Assembly: GCF_003795125.1 (NCBI RefSeq)
Contig: NZ_CP027783.1
Span: 1,178,001 to 1,242,000, forward strand
Length of the DNA stretch: 64,000 bases
DNA from: Tetragenococcus osmophilus
GTDB taxonomy: Bacteria; Bacillota; Bacilli; Lactobacillales; Enterococcaceae
Direction of reading: 5' to 3'
Below, one piece after another: positions 8,192-18,275 of this stretch. Numbering within the stretch: position 1 is the stretch's first letter; every line of letters begins with the position of its first letter. Under the pieces are notes generated by a model. That model searched no databases and was not told the DNA's origin. It was given only the letters and a program-made list of their open reading frames with translations. The translations under genes and the position numbers were made by a program.

Positions 8192-10222
8192 ATGCTAGAA
8201 GAATCAATTACAGTACTTGCCGGAGTTGGAGAAAAACGGGCTCAAGCGTTAGCTGATTTGGGAATTGAAACTATAGAAGATTTATTAAGTTATTATCCCT
8301 TTCGATATGATGATATTAAAGAAAGAAATCTAATTGAAATCAATGATCAGGAAAAAGTAACCATTAAAGGAGTTGTAGTTTCTCCGCCAGTTATTAACCG
8401 CTTTGGCTATAAGAAGTCACGTTTGCAGTTTCGTATGATGCAAGATCATGACGTTTTTAGTGTGTCTTTTTTTAACCAACCTTATTTAAAAGATAAAATT
8501 ATTGTTTCTGAAGATATTGCTGTTTATGGAAAATGGGATGCTAAGCGTAGATCGTTAACGGGAATGAAGATATTAGGAGCCAATCAAGAAGGTGAATTTG
8601 CGCCTATCTATCACGTAAGTAAGGCTATCCGGCAACAAACCTTAGTTGATTTGATAAAAAAAGCATTTACTCGTTTTGGGGAGCAATTGGAAGAAAATTT
8701 GCCCTTATCTTTAATGGAAAAATATCGTTTAATGGCTCGAAAAGAAGCGATGTATGCGATGCATTTTCCTAAAGATCTTGATGAGTATCACCAAGCTAAA
8801 CGACGAGTCGTATTTGAAGAGTTTTTCTTATTCCAGATGAAAATTCAAGGGTTAAAAAAAGAGGAAAAGTCAGAAAAACACGGGGTTATTATTAATTATG
8901 ATGTTGAGCGTGTAAAATCTTTTACAAGAGGTCTTCCTTTCACTCTAACAAACGCACAAAAACGTGTAACGAATGAAATTTGTCGTGACTTTTTACGGTC
9001 TAAGCATATGCAGCGTTTGTTACAAGGAGATGTGGGTAGCGGAAAGACCGTAGTAGCTGCTATTGCTTTGTATGCTGTAGTAACTGCAGGATTCCAAGGA
9101 GCTTTGATGGTTCCTACAGAGATCTTAGCGCAACAACATTTAGCTAGTTTAGATCAGTTATTTGACCCTTTAGAAATACATACGGCACTTTTGACGAGTT
9201 CGACAAAGCCAAAAGAGCGCGAGCAAATTATTGAACAATTACAAAACGGTGAAATTGATGTACTCGTAGGTACGCATGCTTTGATCCAAGAAGGGGTAGA
9301 TTTTTCTAACCTGGGGCTGGTTATTACTGATGAGCAGCATCGTTTTGGTGTGAGCCAGCGACAGATCTTACGAGAAAAAGGGTTTCAACCGGACGTATTA
9401 TTTATGACAGCTACACCGATTCCACGGACTTTAGCAATTACGGCATACGGAGAAATGGATGTTTCAATTATTGATGAAATGCCGGCGGGTAGACTCCCAG
9501 TAGAAACACGCTGGATCAAGCATGGACAACTGTCAGACGCTTTAAAAAATGCGCAATTCGAATTACAAAAAGGGCGACAAATGTATGTCATTTGTCCTTT
9601 GATTGAAGAGTCTGAGTCGTTAGATGTACAAAATGCTGTGGAACTGTATGAAAAATTAAAAGAGTTTTTTGAGCCAGGATATGCTGTCGGCTTACTCCAT
9701 GGTAAAATGAAAAACGAAGAAAAAGAAGCGGTTATGCAAGCTTTTAAAGAAAATCAGCTACAAGTGTTAGTTTCAACTACTGTGATTGAAGTAGGTGTAG
9801 ATGTGCCCAATGCTACGACAATGCTTATTATAGACGCAGATCGTTTTGGGCTAGCACAACTACATCAGTTACGTGGTCGCGTTGGCCGAGGTCAAGAAGC
9901 ATCTACTTGTATTCTAGTAGCTAACCCACAAAATGAGTTAGGTAAAGAACGAATGAAAATTATGACAGAAACTAATAATGGTTTTGTGGTTAGTCAGAAA
10001 GACCTAGAACTGCGAGGGCCTGGTGAGGTGTTCGGTTCTAAACAATCAGGTTTGCCAGAATTTGTGGCAGCTGATATTGTAGCAGATGCTAATATCTTAG
10101 AAGTCGCCAAAGAGGAAGCGCAACAATTATGGCAAAAAGAAAATTGGCAGTTACTACCTGAATACGCTGGTTTACTTTCCTATCTAAAGGAAAATGGGCA
10201 AGAAAATCAGTTTTTTGATTGA
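8192..10222 (+). CDS. recG: ATP-dependent DNA helicase RecG
   Basis: 676 residues, normal length for RecG. It has an N-terminal wedge/OB domain, a helicase core with Walker A (GDVGSGKTV, about 279-287), a DEQH-type Walker B (TDEQHRFG, about 378), motif III (FMTATPIPRT) and C-terminal motifs through RGRVGRG. RecG remodels stalled replication forks and branched recombination intermediates in the cytoplasm. The start ATG at 8192 follows GGTGAG. The preceding terminator means the gene may rely on readthrough or its own promoter. Confidence 0.96.
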   Translation: MLEESITVLAGVGEKRAQALADLGIETIEDLLSYYPFRYDDIKERNLIEINDQEKVTIKGVVVSPPVINRFGYKKSRLQFRMMQDHDVFSVSFFNQPYLKDKIIVSEDIAVYGKWDAKRRSLTGMKILGANQEGEFAPIYHVSKAIRQQTLVDLIKKAFTRFGEQLEENLPLSLMEKYRLMARKEAMYAMHFPKDLDEYHQAKRRVVFEEFFLFQMKIQGLKKEEKSEKHGVIINYDVERVKSFTRGLPFTLTNAQKRVTNEICRDFLRSKHMQRLLQGDVGSGKTVVAAIALYAVVTAGFQGALMVPTEILAQQHLASLDQLFDPLEIHTALLTSSTKPKEREQIIEQLQNGEIDVLVGTHALIQEGVDFSNLGLVITDEQHRFGVSQRQILREKGFQPDVLFMTATPIPRTLAITAYGEMDVSIIDEMPAGRLPVETRWIKHGQLSDALKNAQFELQKGRQMYVICPLIEESESLDVQNAVELYEKLKEFFEPGYAVGLLHGKMKNEEKEAVMQAFKENQLQVLVSTTVIEVGVDVPNATTMLIIDADRFGLAQLHQLRGRVGRGQEASTCILVANPQNELGKERMKIMTETNNGFVVSQKDLELRGPGEVFGSKQSGLPEFVAADIVADANILEVAKEEAQQLWQKENWQLLPEYAGLLSYLKENGQENQFFD

Positions 10223-10270
10223 ATAGTTATGAGATAAAGAAGATTCTTTAGGGAAGGTGTGCAAGGCAAA

Positions 10271-11275
10271 ATGAAAATTGCAGTAGATGCTATGGGCGGT
10301 GACAATGCTCCAGAAGCTATTGTCACTGGCGTAATGACAGCAAAAAATGAGTTTCCTGAGATTGAATTTCAATTATATGGAAAAGAAGATGAAATAAAAA
10401 AATATGTAACAGATCAAAATAATATAACAATTATTCATACAGATGAAAAAGTAACGAGCGAAGATGAACCTGTGCGAGCGATTCGACGTAAAAAACAAGC
10501 TTCGATGGTTTTAGCGGCGCAAGCTGTTAAAAAAGGAGAAGCAGATGCTTGTTTTTCTGCAGGAAATACGGGAGCACTATTGGCTGCTGGGTTATTTATT
10601 GTTGGTCGTATTAAAGGTATCGAGCGTCCAGGGCTAATGTCAACATTACCCATTATTGGAGAAAATCGTGGGTTTGATATGCTTGATTTAGGTGCTAATG
10701 CTGAAAACAAAGCAGAACACTTACTAAAATATGGAGTGTTAGGGTCTTTTTACGCTAGGAATGTACGCAATGTAGAAAACCCTACAGTTGGTTTATTAAA
10801 TAACGGAACGGAAGAGTCAAAAGGCAGTGAAGTAACTAAAAAAGCCTTTGAACTTTTATCCGAAGAGTCTAGTGTAAATTTTGTGGGAAATATTGAATCC
10901 CGAGATATTTTAAATGGCGCAGCAGATGTAGTAGTAACGGATGGCTTTACTGGTAATGCGGTTTTAAAATCTATCGAAGGAACTGCGTTAAACATTACAA
11001 AATTACTGAAAAACTCTATTCTTGATGAAGGTATTAAAGGAAAAATAGGTGCTTTATTATTAAAAAATGCGCTAGGTGGTTTAAAAGATGAGATGGATTA
11101 CGCCAAATATGGTGGCGCAGTTTTATTTGGCTTGAAGTCTCCTGTTATTAAAACGCATGGAGCAACAAAACCAGAAGCGGTAGCGGCCACAATAAGACAA
11201 ATTCACATAATGCTTGATACAGATGTCGTAGGTAAGCTAACAAAGCAATTTGAAGAAGAAGATACACAAAATTAA
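10271..11275 (+). CDS. plsX: Phosphate acyltransferase PlsX
   Basis: 334 residues, [20 protein letters not shown] at the start as in nearly all PlsX proteins, with [13 protein letters not shown] and the C-terminal [20 protein letters not shown]. PlsX converts acyl-ACP to acyl-phosphate for the PlsY acyltransferase at the membrane. An upstream GTG at 10259 is also in frame, but the ATG at 10271 matches the family start and has better spacing from GGGAAGG. It is followed by acpP, whose product carries its substrate. Confidence 0.95.
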   Translation: MKIAVDAMGGDNAPEAIVTGVMTAKNEFPEIEFQLYGKEDEIKKYVTDQNNITIIHTDEKVTSEDEPVRAIRRKKQASMVLAAQAVKKGEADACFSAGNTGALLAAGLFIVGRIKGIERPGLMSTLPIIGENRGFDMLDLGANAENKAEHLLKYGVLGSFYARNVRNVENPTVGLLNNGTEESKGSEVTKKAFELLSEESSVNFVGNIESRDILNGAADVVVTDGFTGNAVLKSIEGTALNITKLLKNSILDEGIKGKIGALLLKNALGGLKDEMDYAKYGGAVLFGLKSPVIKTHGATKPEAVAATIRQIHIMLDTDVVGKLTKQFEEEDTQN

Positions 11276-11317
11276 CGTAATGAAAATGTAACCTTTGTTA
11301 CAAAGTTGAAAAAACTC

Positions 11318-11346
11318 TAGACAAATACAAAAAAAAATCGTACAAT
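11318..11346 (+). promoter_or_regulatory. Promoter of acpP
   Basis: TAGACA (-35) and TACAAT (-10) separated by exactly 17 bp, about 48 bp upstream of the acpP start codon. This gives acpP its own transcription in addition to any readthrough from plsX. Confidence 0.7.
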
Positions 11347-11393
11347 ACTTGAGAGCTATTTCTTGCTATGCTAATGCGTGGAGGTGAGTACAT

Positions 11394-11636
11394 TTGACGC
11401 GTGAAGAAATATTTAATAAGGTAGCTGACGTGATCGCGAATCACTTTGAAGTGGCAGCTAATCAAGTAAAAGAATCAATGAGTATTAAAGACGATTTAAA
11501 TGCTGATTCAATTAGTGTTATGGAATTTGTGTTGGAATTAGAAGAAACTTTTGGAACAGAAATTTCTGATGAAGATGCAGAAAAAATCCAAACCGTAGGT
11601 GCCGCTGTAGATTATATTTATTCTTATTTAAATTAG
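11394..11636 (+). CDS. acpP: Acyl carrier protein
   Basis: 80 residues, very acidic, with the phosphopantetheine attachment motif DLNADSISVMEF (attachment Ser at about 39). It carries growing acyl chains in fatty-acid synthesis. It starts with TTG and has a strong GGAGGTGAG 6 bp before. It has its own promoter at 11318 and terminator at 11646, consistent with the high expression usual for this protein. The plsX-acpP-rnc-smc order is the standard Firmicute arrangement. Confidence 0.96.
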   Translation: MTREEIFNKVADVIANHFEVAANQVKESMSIKDDLNADSISVMEFVLELEETFGTEISDEDAEKIQTVGAAVDYIYSYLN

Positions 11637-11645
11637 TTAATGATT

Positions 11646-11674
11646 CGATCCTTTTTACAAAGGGTCGTTTTTTT
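11646..11674 (+). terminator. Terminator after acpP
   Basis: CGATCCTTT pairs with AAAGGGTCG (one G-U) over a 4-base loop, followed by seven T. Confidence 0.8.
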
Positions 11675-11814
11675 ATAGTAAATTTCTTGAATTTTTGTTT
11701 TATTAATAACTAAAAATCCTCAAAGATTTTGGTTTTCTTACTGCACAATTATTTCATTATTTGGTAAAAATCAGTATAATGTAAGAAGGTCAAAAAAGAA
11801 AAGGAATGGAAGCA

Positions 11815-12510
11815 ATGGACAGTCAGTTTTTAGAAAAATTACAAAAGAACTTCAATATCGTGTTCCATGATGTTAGCTTGCTGGATCAAGCATTTACCCA
11901 TTCATCTTATGTGAATGAGCATCGTCAACTACAACTATCAGATAACGAACGTCTAGAGTTTTTGGGAGATGCCGTCTTAGAATTATTAGTCTCCAGATTT
12001 TTATATACTCAGTATCCCAATGTACCTGAAGGAACTCTAACGAAATTACGAGCAGCTATCGTAAAAGAGGATAGTCTAGCAGCATTTGCTAAAGAGTGTC
12101 ATTTTGATCGATATATTGCTTTAGGTAAAGGTGAGGAACGCTCAGGTGGACGTGAACGCGTCGCTTTGTTATGTGACTTATTTGAATCTTTTTTAGGAGC
12201 TTTATATTTAGATCAAGGGTTAGAAAAATCTGAAGCGTTCTTAGAACAAGTTGTTTATCCTAAAGTTTTATCAGGTGCTTTTTCACATGAGATGGATTAC
12301 AAAACACGACTACAAGAAATTTTGCAACGTTCCGGTGACCGAATAATTGATTATCGCTTAGTCAAAGAAGAAGGCCCTGCTCATGACCGGCTTTTTTGGA
12401 CAGAAGTATACTGTGATGATGAGTTAGTCGGTAAAGGATACGGCAAGTCAAAAAAAATAGCAGAACAAGATGCAGCAGCTAATGCATTAGTTCAACTTGA
12501 AGATAAGTGA
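11815..12510 (+). CDS. rnc: Ribonuclease III
   Basis: 231 residues. The catalytic domain carries the signature NERLEFLGDAVLEL (about 43-56) with the acidic metal ligands, and a C-terminal double-stranded RNA binding domain ends GYGKSKKIAEQDAAANALVQ. The enzyme cuts double-stranded RNA, including rRNA precursors. An ATG at 11806 is in frame but overlaps the ribosome site; the ATG at 11815 leaves 9 bp after AAGGA and agrees with homologues starting MDxQ. A -10 TATAAT at 11775-11780 suggests a local promoter. smc follows after 9 bp. Confidence 0.94.
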   Translation: MDSQFLEKLQKNFNIVFHDVSLLDQAFTHSSYVNEHRQLQLSDNERLEFLGDAVLELLVSRFLYTQYPNVPEGTLTKLRAAIVKEDSLAAFAKECHFDRYIALGKGEERSGGRERVALLCDLFESFLGALYLDQGLEKSEAFLEQVVYPKVLSGAFSHEMDYKTRLQEILQRSGDRIIDYRLVKEEGPAHDRLFWTEVYCDDELVGKGYGKSKKIAEQDAAANALVQLEDK

Positions 12511-12519
12511 GGAACATAG

Positions 12520-15500
12520 GTGTATTTAAAAAAGATTGAATTAGCCGGTTTTAAATCATTTGCTGACCGTATGGTGATCGACTTTGAAAATAGTGTAACC
12601 GGCATTGTTGGTCCAAACGGTAGCGGAAAAAGTAATATTACCGAAGCTGTACGCTGGGTATTAGGCGAACAATCTGCACGCAACTTAAGAGGCGGCAAGA
12701 TGCCTGATGTCATTTTTGCTGGTTCAGATTCACGAAAGCCGTTAAATATTAGTGAAGTGACTGTTGTCTTAGATAATACGGATCATTATCTACCCGTAGA
12801 TTATAGCGAAGTAAATGTAACAAGACGTTTATATCGGACTGGTGAAAGTGAGTTCTTTTTAAATAAACAAGCGTGTCGGCTAAAAGATATCCAAGAACTA
12901 TTCATGGACTCTGGTTTAGGTAAAGAGTCTTTTTCTATTATATCGCAAGGAAAAGTTGAAGCAATTTTTGCTAGTAAACCTCAAGATCGTCGAGGGATCT
13001 TTGAAGAAGCTGCGGGTGTTTTAAAATATAAGCAACGTAAAAAACAAGCAGAACAAAAACTTTTTGCTACAGAGGATAATTTAAGCCGAGTACAAGATAT
13101 TATTTACGAGCTAGAAGACCAAATGGCTCCATTAAAAGAACAAAGTGCTACTGCTAAGCAATATTTAACCTTAAAAGAAGATTTTACAAAACTTGATGTA
13201 GCTTATACCGTCGCTGAAATGCAAGAGGCTAAAGTTGCTTTTGAACAAGCGACAGAACAGTTAAAAGGTTTAAATGGGCAACTGGATACTATTGCCCAAC
13301 AAATTCAACAAAAAGAAGAAGCGTTACAAGGACAGCGGTTAAAACGTAGTCAATTGGATCAGTGGTTGGAACAAAATAACCAAACACAGGTTTCTGTAGT
13401 AGAATCATTGAAAAAAGCTGAAGGGCAGCAAGAATTACTCCAGGAGCGTTCAAAACACGCGCAAAAAAGCGCCCAGGAGTATCAAGAAAATTTAGCTGAA
13501 ATCAATGAAAAACTTACTTCTTTAGAGAATGAAAAAGCAAATTTAGTCGGAAAATTGTCAGAGAAAAATGGCGCTGTTCAGTCAATTGAAAAAGAGATCG
13601 AACAAGCTCAAGCTGAGCTGCAAAAATATCAAAAATCTACTAAAGAGTTAATTGAAGAGCTGCGCGCAAAATATGTGGATCAAATGCAAAGCCAAGCCAA
13701 TATAGGTAATGAGCTGAAGTATCTTGAACGACAATATACACAAGAGATGAGTAAAAACCAATCCTCTTTAGAAAAACAAGAAAACACTAATAAGGATTAT
13801 AAGCAAAAACAAGAAGAACTTGATGAAGTAACATCACAATTAGAGCAGTTACAAGAAAGTTTATCCGAACAAAGAAAACAATTTCAGCAGTTGCAAGAAA
13901 AGCAACAATCTTATCAAAAGCAATATGAAGATACACAAAAGAAAATGTATCAATTAATGGATGACACGCGTCAAATTAAGGCAAGGATAAAAAGCCTCCA
14001 AGATATCCAAGAGAATTATTCTGGCTTTTATCAAGGGGTTCGTATTGTACTGCAACAACGTGAAGAACTTTCAGATATTGCAGGTGCTGTTGCAGAGTTG
14101 ATGGAAGTTCCTTCAGATTATACATTGGCTATCGAAACTGCTCTAGGTGCACAGGCCCAACATATTGTCGTAGAAAATGAAGAAGCTGCTCGAGCTGGAA
14201 TAAACTTTCTAAAACAACGTCGAGCTGGTCGAGCTACTTTTTTACCTATGACGACAATTAAGCCTCGGCAACTACCTAATGCAGTTTTGAGCCAGGCACA
14301 AAACGTTTCAGGTTTTGTTGGCGTAGCTAGCCAGTTAGTTCATTTTTCAGCAGAGTATACTTCGATAATGCAGAATTTATTGGGGACGGTCCTAATTGCC
14401 CAAGACTTATCAAGTGCCAACGAAATTGCACGAACTATTCAATTTCGTTATCGGGTCGTATCTCTAAGCGGAGATGTAATGAATGCTGGTGGTTCTATGA
14501 CCGGTGGCGCAACTAAGCGAGGCAATCAAGGAAGTTTGTTTAGCCAAGCAAATGAACTACAAACGTTAAAAGAACAGGCTCAACGTAGCGATGAGCGATT
14601 GAAAACCGTGGAAAGTCAAGTAGCGCAATTTCAACAACAAGCCAATGCTAGTCAACAAGAAATGGAAAATCTACGAACAAAAGGTGAATCTGCTCGTCTA
14701 GAAGAACAAGAGTTACAAACACGTAAAAATCACATTTTGGAAGAAATGGAACGTTTACGTAAGGAACAAAAAGTTTACGAGTTTGAAAATAAAGAAGTAC
14801 AAGACTTTATTGCAGATTACCAAGAGCAAAAAGAAACATTAACAAAACAGCAACAAGATGTAGCAGAACAATTGCAAAAACTGCAAACAGAAATGCAAGA
14901 ATTAAATGATCAAGACGACTTGATAGAAAAAAGACGAACAAGTCTTAGCCAAGAGTTGTCTGAAAAAAAAGCTCAACTTGCTGTAAATAAAGAACAAACC
15001 AATACATTAAAACAACAGATTCAAACGAATGAACAAGACTATGCAGAGCAACAGAAACGAAAAGAAACATTGGAAAATCAACTGGAAGCTTTGACAACAG
15101 ACGTTTCAGGACATGAAGAAACGGAAGAATCTTTGCAAAAACAAATTGCAACATTAACTCAGAAAAAAGACGAACTGCAGCAGCAATTGTATGAAAAGCG
15201 TCAAGAACGCGATCTCTTGTATCAAGATATCAGTGAAGAAGATGAAAATTTAAGTCAGTTAAATCAACAGCAAAAAGAAAAATTAGCTGAAAAAACAAAA
15301 GCGGAAGTAGCTAAGAATTATCAAGAAAATCTGCTAGACCAACGATTGGCTTATTTACAAGAAGAGTATCACATAACTTTTGAAAAGGCTGAGCAAGATT
15401 ATGAGCCTGTTACAAAAGAGGAAGACACGAAAGAAAAAATTCAGCATTTACGTCAAAAAATTAACCAATTAGGCCCGGTCAACTTGAATGCTATTGAGCA

Positions 15501-16110
15501 ATATGAGGAAGTTTCTCAGCGTTATGAATTTTTGAATCAGCAAAGAGAGGATCTATTAACTGCTAAAAATCAATTATTTACAACAATGGACGAAATGGAT
15601 GAAGAGGTAAAAACTCGTTTTAAAGACATCTTTGAAAAAATTCGTGAACAGTTTAAAGTTGTATTTCCCAATATGTTTGGTGGAGGACGAGCAGAATTAT
15701 TTTTAACAGATCCCAATGATTTATTGAATACTGGGATTGAAATTGAAGCTCAGCCACCAGGGAAAAAACTGCAGAACTTAAGTTTACTTTCTGGAGGAGA
15801 GCGTGCTCTGACGGCTATTGCTTTACTTTTCTCCATTATTCAAGTACGACCTGTTCCTTTTTGTATATTGGATGAGGTTGAGGCAGCTTTAGACGAAGCT
15901 AATATTTTACGCTTTGCGAATTATTTACAAACCTTTAATAATGATACACAATTTATTGTGGTTACCCATCGTAAAGGAACTATGGAAGCTTGTAATGTGT
16001 TGTATGGAATTACGATGGAAGAATCAGGTGTTTCTAAAATTGTGTCAGTACGCTTAGAAGATGTAGCAGAAAATGGGCAAATTGCAGTTGAAGGGAAAGA
16101 TCAAGTATGA
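12520..16110 (+). CDS. smc: Chromosome segregation protein SMC
   Basis: 1196 residues, normal for bacterial SMC. Walker A is GPNGSGKSNI (about 31-40). A long coiled coil is interrupted by the hinge (about 500-670, ending near MNAGGSMTGG), then a second Gln/Glu/Lys-rich coiled coil leads to the C-terminal ATPase half with the signature LSGGERALTA (about 1089) and Walker B FCILDEVEAALDE. With ScpA and ScpB it forms the complex that organises and segregates chromosomes. GTG start preceded by GTGAGGAAC. The last 4 bp overlap the next gene (ATGA), indicating translational coupling. Confidence 0.97.
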   Translation: MYLKKIELAGFKSFADRMVIDFENSVTGIVGPNGSGKSNITEAVRWVLGEQSARNLRGGKMPDVIFAGSDSRKPLNISEVTVVLDNTDHYLPVDYSEVNVTRRLYRTGESEFFLNKQACRLKDIQELFMDSGLGKESFSIISQGKVEAIFASKPQDRRGIFEEAAGVLKYKQRKKQAEQKLFATEDNLSRVQDIIYELEDQMAPLKEQSATAKQYLTLKEDFTKLDVAYTVAEMQEAKVAFEQATEQLKGLNGQLDTIAQQIQQKEEALQGQRLKRSQLDQWLEQNNQTQVSVVESLKKAEGQQELLQERSKHAQKSAQEYQENLAEINEKLTSLENEKANLVGKLSEKNGAVQSIEKEIEQAQAELQKYQKSTKELIEELRAKYVDQMQSQANIGNELKYLERQYTQEMSKNQSSLEKQENTNKDYKQKQEELDEVTSQLEQLQESLSEQRKQFQQLQEKQQSYQKQYEDTQKKMYQLMDDTRQIKARIKSLQDIQENYSGFYQGVRIVLQQREELSDIAGAVAELMEVPSDYTLAIETALGAQAQHIVVENEEAARAGINFLKQRRAGRATFLPMTTIKPRQLPNAVLSQAQNVSGFVGVASQLVHFSAEYTSIMQNLLGTVLIAQDLSSANEIARTIQFRYRVVSLSGDVMNAGGSMTGGATKRGNQGSLFSQANELQTLKEQAQRSDERLKTVESQVAQFQQQANASQQEMENLRTKGESARLEEQELQTRKNHILEEMERLRKEQKVYEFENKEVQDFIADYQEQKETLTKQQQDVAEQLQKLQTEMQELNDQDDLIEKRRTSLSQELSEKKAQLAVNKEQTNTLKQQIQTNEQDYAEQQKRKETLENQLEALTTDVSGHEETEESLQKQIATLTQKKDELQQQLYEKRQERDLLYQDISEEDENLSQLNQQQKEKLAEKTKAEVAKNYQENLLDQRLAYLQEEYHITFEKAEQDYEPVTKEEDTKEKIQHLRQKINQLGPVNLNAIEQYEEVSQRYEFLNQQREDLLTAKNQLFTTMDEMDEEVKTRFKDIFEKIREQFKVVFPNMFGGGRAELFLTDPNDLLNTGIEIEAQPPGKKLQNLSLLSGGERALTAIALLFSIIQVRPVPFCILDEVEAALDEANILRFANYLQTFNNDTQFIVVTHRKGTMEACNVLYGITMEESGVSKIVSVRLEDVAENGQIAVEGKDQV

Positions 16111-16916
16111 TTAAATTAATTGCTATTGATTTGGATGGAACCTTATTAGACGATGAAAAAAAGATTTCTTTAAGGAATAAAAAAGCTTTACAAGCAGCTA
16201 GAGCACAAGGGACGAAAGTTGTTATTTGTACTGGACGACCTTTAGCAGGAATTCGCCCGTATTTAGAAGAGTTAGAAATGCAAAGTGCTGGCGATTATAG
16301 TATTACCTTTAACGGAGGCCTTGTACAAAAAAATGATACCGGTGAAATTGTTGAAAAGGCTGCATTAAAACAAGAAGATGTGTTGGATTTAGTTGATTTA
16401 GCGCAAAATTTAAATTTGCCTTTGGATGTGTTGTCCGATGAAGTGGTGTTGTCATTGCCGACGTCTGCGCAACATTTGTCACTTTATCCACAATTAAATC
16501 CACTTTTAACATTTCAAGCAGCTACAGTAGAGGAAATGACACCTGAACGCTTGTATAATAAAGCAGTAGTTGGTTACCATCAAGATTATTTAGACCAACA
16601 AATTGCTAAAATCCCTGCCAGCTATAAAGAACGTTATGAAGTGATCAAATCTCGTGGAAATTTATTGGAATTTATGCCTAAAGGGATTACTAAAGCTTTT
16701 GGTATTGCTGCTTTGGCTCAAGATTTAGCTTTTTCACAAGAAGAAGTTATGGGCATCGGCGACGAAGAAAACGACTTGCCAATGATCGAATACGCGGGTT
16801 TCGGCGTAGCTATGGATAACGCTGTTGCCCTTGTTAAACAAAAGGCTAATATCATTACTGGAACAAACGAAGAAGATGGTGTTGCCCAAGTTGTTGAAAA
16901 TTATGTTCTGCCTTGA
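16107..16916 (+). CDS. Cof-type HAD-superfamily phosphatase
   Basis: 269 residues with the HAD motifs in order: IDLDGTLLDDE (nucleophile Asp at about 8), TGRP (motif II region), a conserved Lys before motif III (GITKAFGIAAL), and GIGDEENDLPMIEYAG (motif IV, about 212). The large C2B cap makes it a Cof/YidA type, which removes phosphate from sugar phosphates and other small molecules; the substrate cannot be read from sequence. Its start overlaps the smc stop by 4 bp, and ftsY follows after 40 bp, so it is part of the smc-ftsY unit. Confidence 0.92.
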   Translation: MIKLIAIDLDGTLLDDEKKISLRNKKALQAARAQGTKVVICTGRPLAGIRPYLEELEMQSAGDYSITFNGGLVQKNDTGEIVEKAALKQEDVLDLVDLAQNLNLPLDVLSDEVVLSLPTSAQHLSLYPQLNPLLTFQAATVEEMTPERLYNKAVVGYHQDYLDQQIAKIPASYKERYEVIKSRGNLLEFMPKGITKAFGIAALAQDLAFSQEEVMGIGDEENDLPMIEYAGFGVAMDNAVALVKQKANIITGTNEEDGVAQVVENYVLP

Positions 16917-16956
16917 TATAGAACATGCATAATTCACACAAAGGAGTGAAGTATAA

Positions 16957-18111
16957 ATGGGACTTTTTGACAAGATTAAACATGCCTTTGTAAAAGATAA
17001 AGAAGAAGAGCAACAAACAGAAGATACAACTCAAGAGGAAGTTAATAAAGAAGCTACTACAGAAGCAGAAGAAACAAAGGAAGAAAATTCTTCTGCCACA
17101 ACAGAAGCGGACACCTCAGATGAAGAACAATTAGAGGAAGTCGAAGAAGAACCAGAAACTTTTGAACCAGAAGATACACAAAAGAAATATGAAAAAGGGT
17201 TAACGAAGACGCGTAAAACGTTTAAAGATCGTATGAACGAATTGTTTGCCAATTTCCGCTCAGTAGATGAAGACTTTTTTGAAGAAGTAGAGGATACGTT
17301 AATTGGTGCTGACGTTGGTTTTGACACTTCCATGCGCATTGCGGACGAATTGCGGGAAGAAGTAAAAATAAAAAATGCGAAAAAGCCTGCAGCTGTGCAA
17401 AATACTATTATTGAAAAATTAGTCGATCTGTACGAAGAAGAAGGGGAAAAAGAAGTCAATGAACTTAACGAGCAACAAAACGATCTTTCTGTATTCTTAT
17501 TTGTAGGAGTAAACGGAACTGGAAAAACAACAAGTATAGGTAAACTTGCACGTCAATATCAACAAGAAGGAAAAAAAGTTGTGCTAGCAGCAGCAGATAC
17601 TTTCCGAGCTGGAGCTATTGATCAATTAGTTGAATGGGGCAAAAGAGCTGAAGTAGAAGTTGTTCGTGGTAATACTGGTAGTGATCCTGCTTCTGTTGTC
17701 TTTGATGCGATGACTAAAGCAAAAGAAGAACAAGCAGATGTTTTATTAATTGATACAGCGGGTCGTTTGCAAAATAAAGTAAACTTAATGAATGAATTGG
17801 ATAAGATTAAACGTGTCATAAAACGTGAAGATCCTAATGCTCCTCATGAAGTGTTGCTAGTTGTTGACGCTACAACAGGACAAAATGCTATGAATCAAGC
17901 CAAACAATTTAAAGAAACAACAGATGTTACAGGACTAGTATTGACTAAATTAGATGGTACGGCCAAAGGTGGTATTGTGTTAGCTATTCGTAATGAGTTA
18001 CACTTACCAGTAAAATTAGTAGGACTAGGCGAAGGAATTGATGACTTAGAAATTTTTGATCCTAATGATTTTGTCGTAGGACTTTTCAAAGGCCTTTTAC
18101 AAGAAGAATAA
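16957..18111 (+). CDS. ftsY: Signal recognition particle receptor FtsY
   Basis: 384 residues. Residues 10-75 form an unusually acidic Glu/Asp/Thr-rich A region, followed by the helical N domain and the GTPase G domain: GVNGTGKTTSIGKLA (P loop, about 185), DTAGR (about 267) and TKLDGTAKGG (about 329). FtsY receives ribosome-SRP complexes at the membrane and helps deliver them to the translocon. AAAGGAG precedes the ATG. The gene ends the smc unit with a strong terminator at 18115; ylxM-ffh does not follow directly. Confidence 0.96.
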   Translation: MGLFDKIKHAFVKDKEEEQQTEDTTQEEVNKEATTEAEETKEENSSATTEADTSDEEQLEEVEEEPETFEPEDTQKKYEKGLTKTRKTFKDRMNELFANFRSVDEDFFEEVEDTLIGADVGFDTSMRIADELREEVKIKNAKKPAAVQNTIIEKLVDLYEEEGEKEVNELNEQQNDLSVFLFVGVNGTGKTTSIGKLARQYQQEGKKVVLAAADTFRAGAIDQLVEWGKRAEVEVVRGNTGSDPASVVFDAMTKAKEEQADVLLIDTAGRLQNKVNLMNELDKIKRVIKREDPNAPHEVLLVVDATTGQNAMNQAKQFKETTDVTGLVLTKLDGTAKGGIVLAIRNELHLPVKLVGLGEGIDDLEIFDPNDFVVGLFKGLLQEE

Positions 18112-18114
18112 AAA

Positions 18115-18157
18115 AGAAGCCAAACAATTTTACTTAAAAAATTGTTTGGGCTTTTTT
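18115..18157 (+). terminator. Terminator after ftsY
   Basis: GAAGCCAAACAATTTT pairs with AAAATTGTTTGGGCTTT and is followed by a T run. Confidence 0.85.
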
Positions 18158-18233
18158 ATTTTGCATTTTTTACTTTTAAATTTGAAATAGGGGAATTTTT
18201 GGGAACAAAATCAAAGCTTCCTTTTTCATTGTT

Positions 18234-18242
18234 TGCTATAAT
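18234..18242 (+). promoter_or_regulatory. Extended -10 promoter of gshF
   Basis: TGCTATAAT, an extended -10 (TGnTATAAT) without a good -35, ends 33 bp before the gshF start codon. Confidence 0.6.
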
Positions 18243-18275
18243 GGCTGTAGAATTTTTTAAAGAAAGGATTATTTT

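Noticed and set aside
17031-17459. Open frame of 142 codons antisense to ftsY
   Set aside because: It is a Ser-rich mirror of the Glu-rich FtsY A and N regions, with no independent coding evidence.
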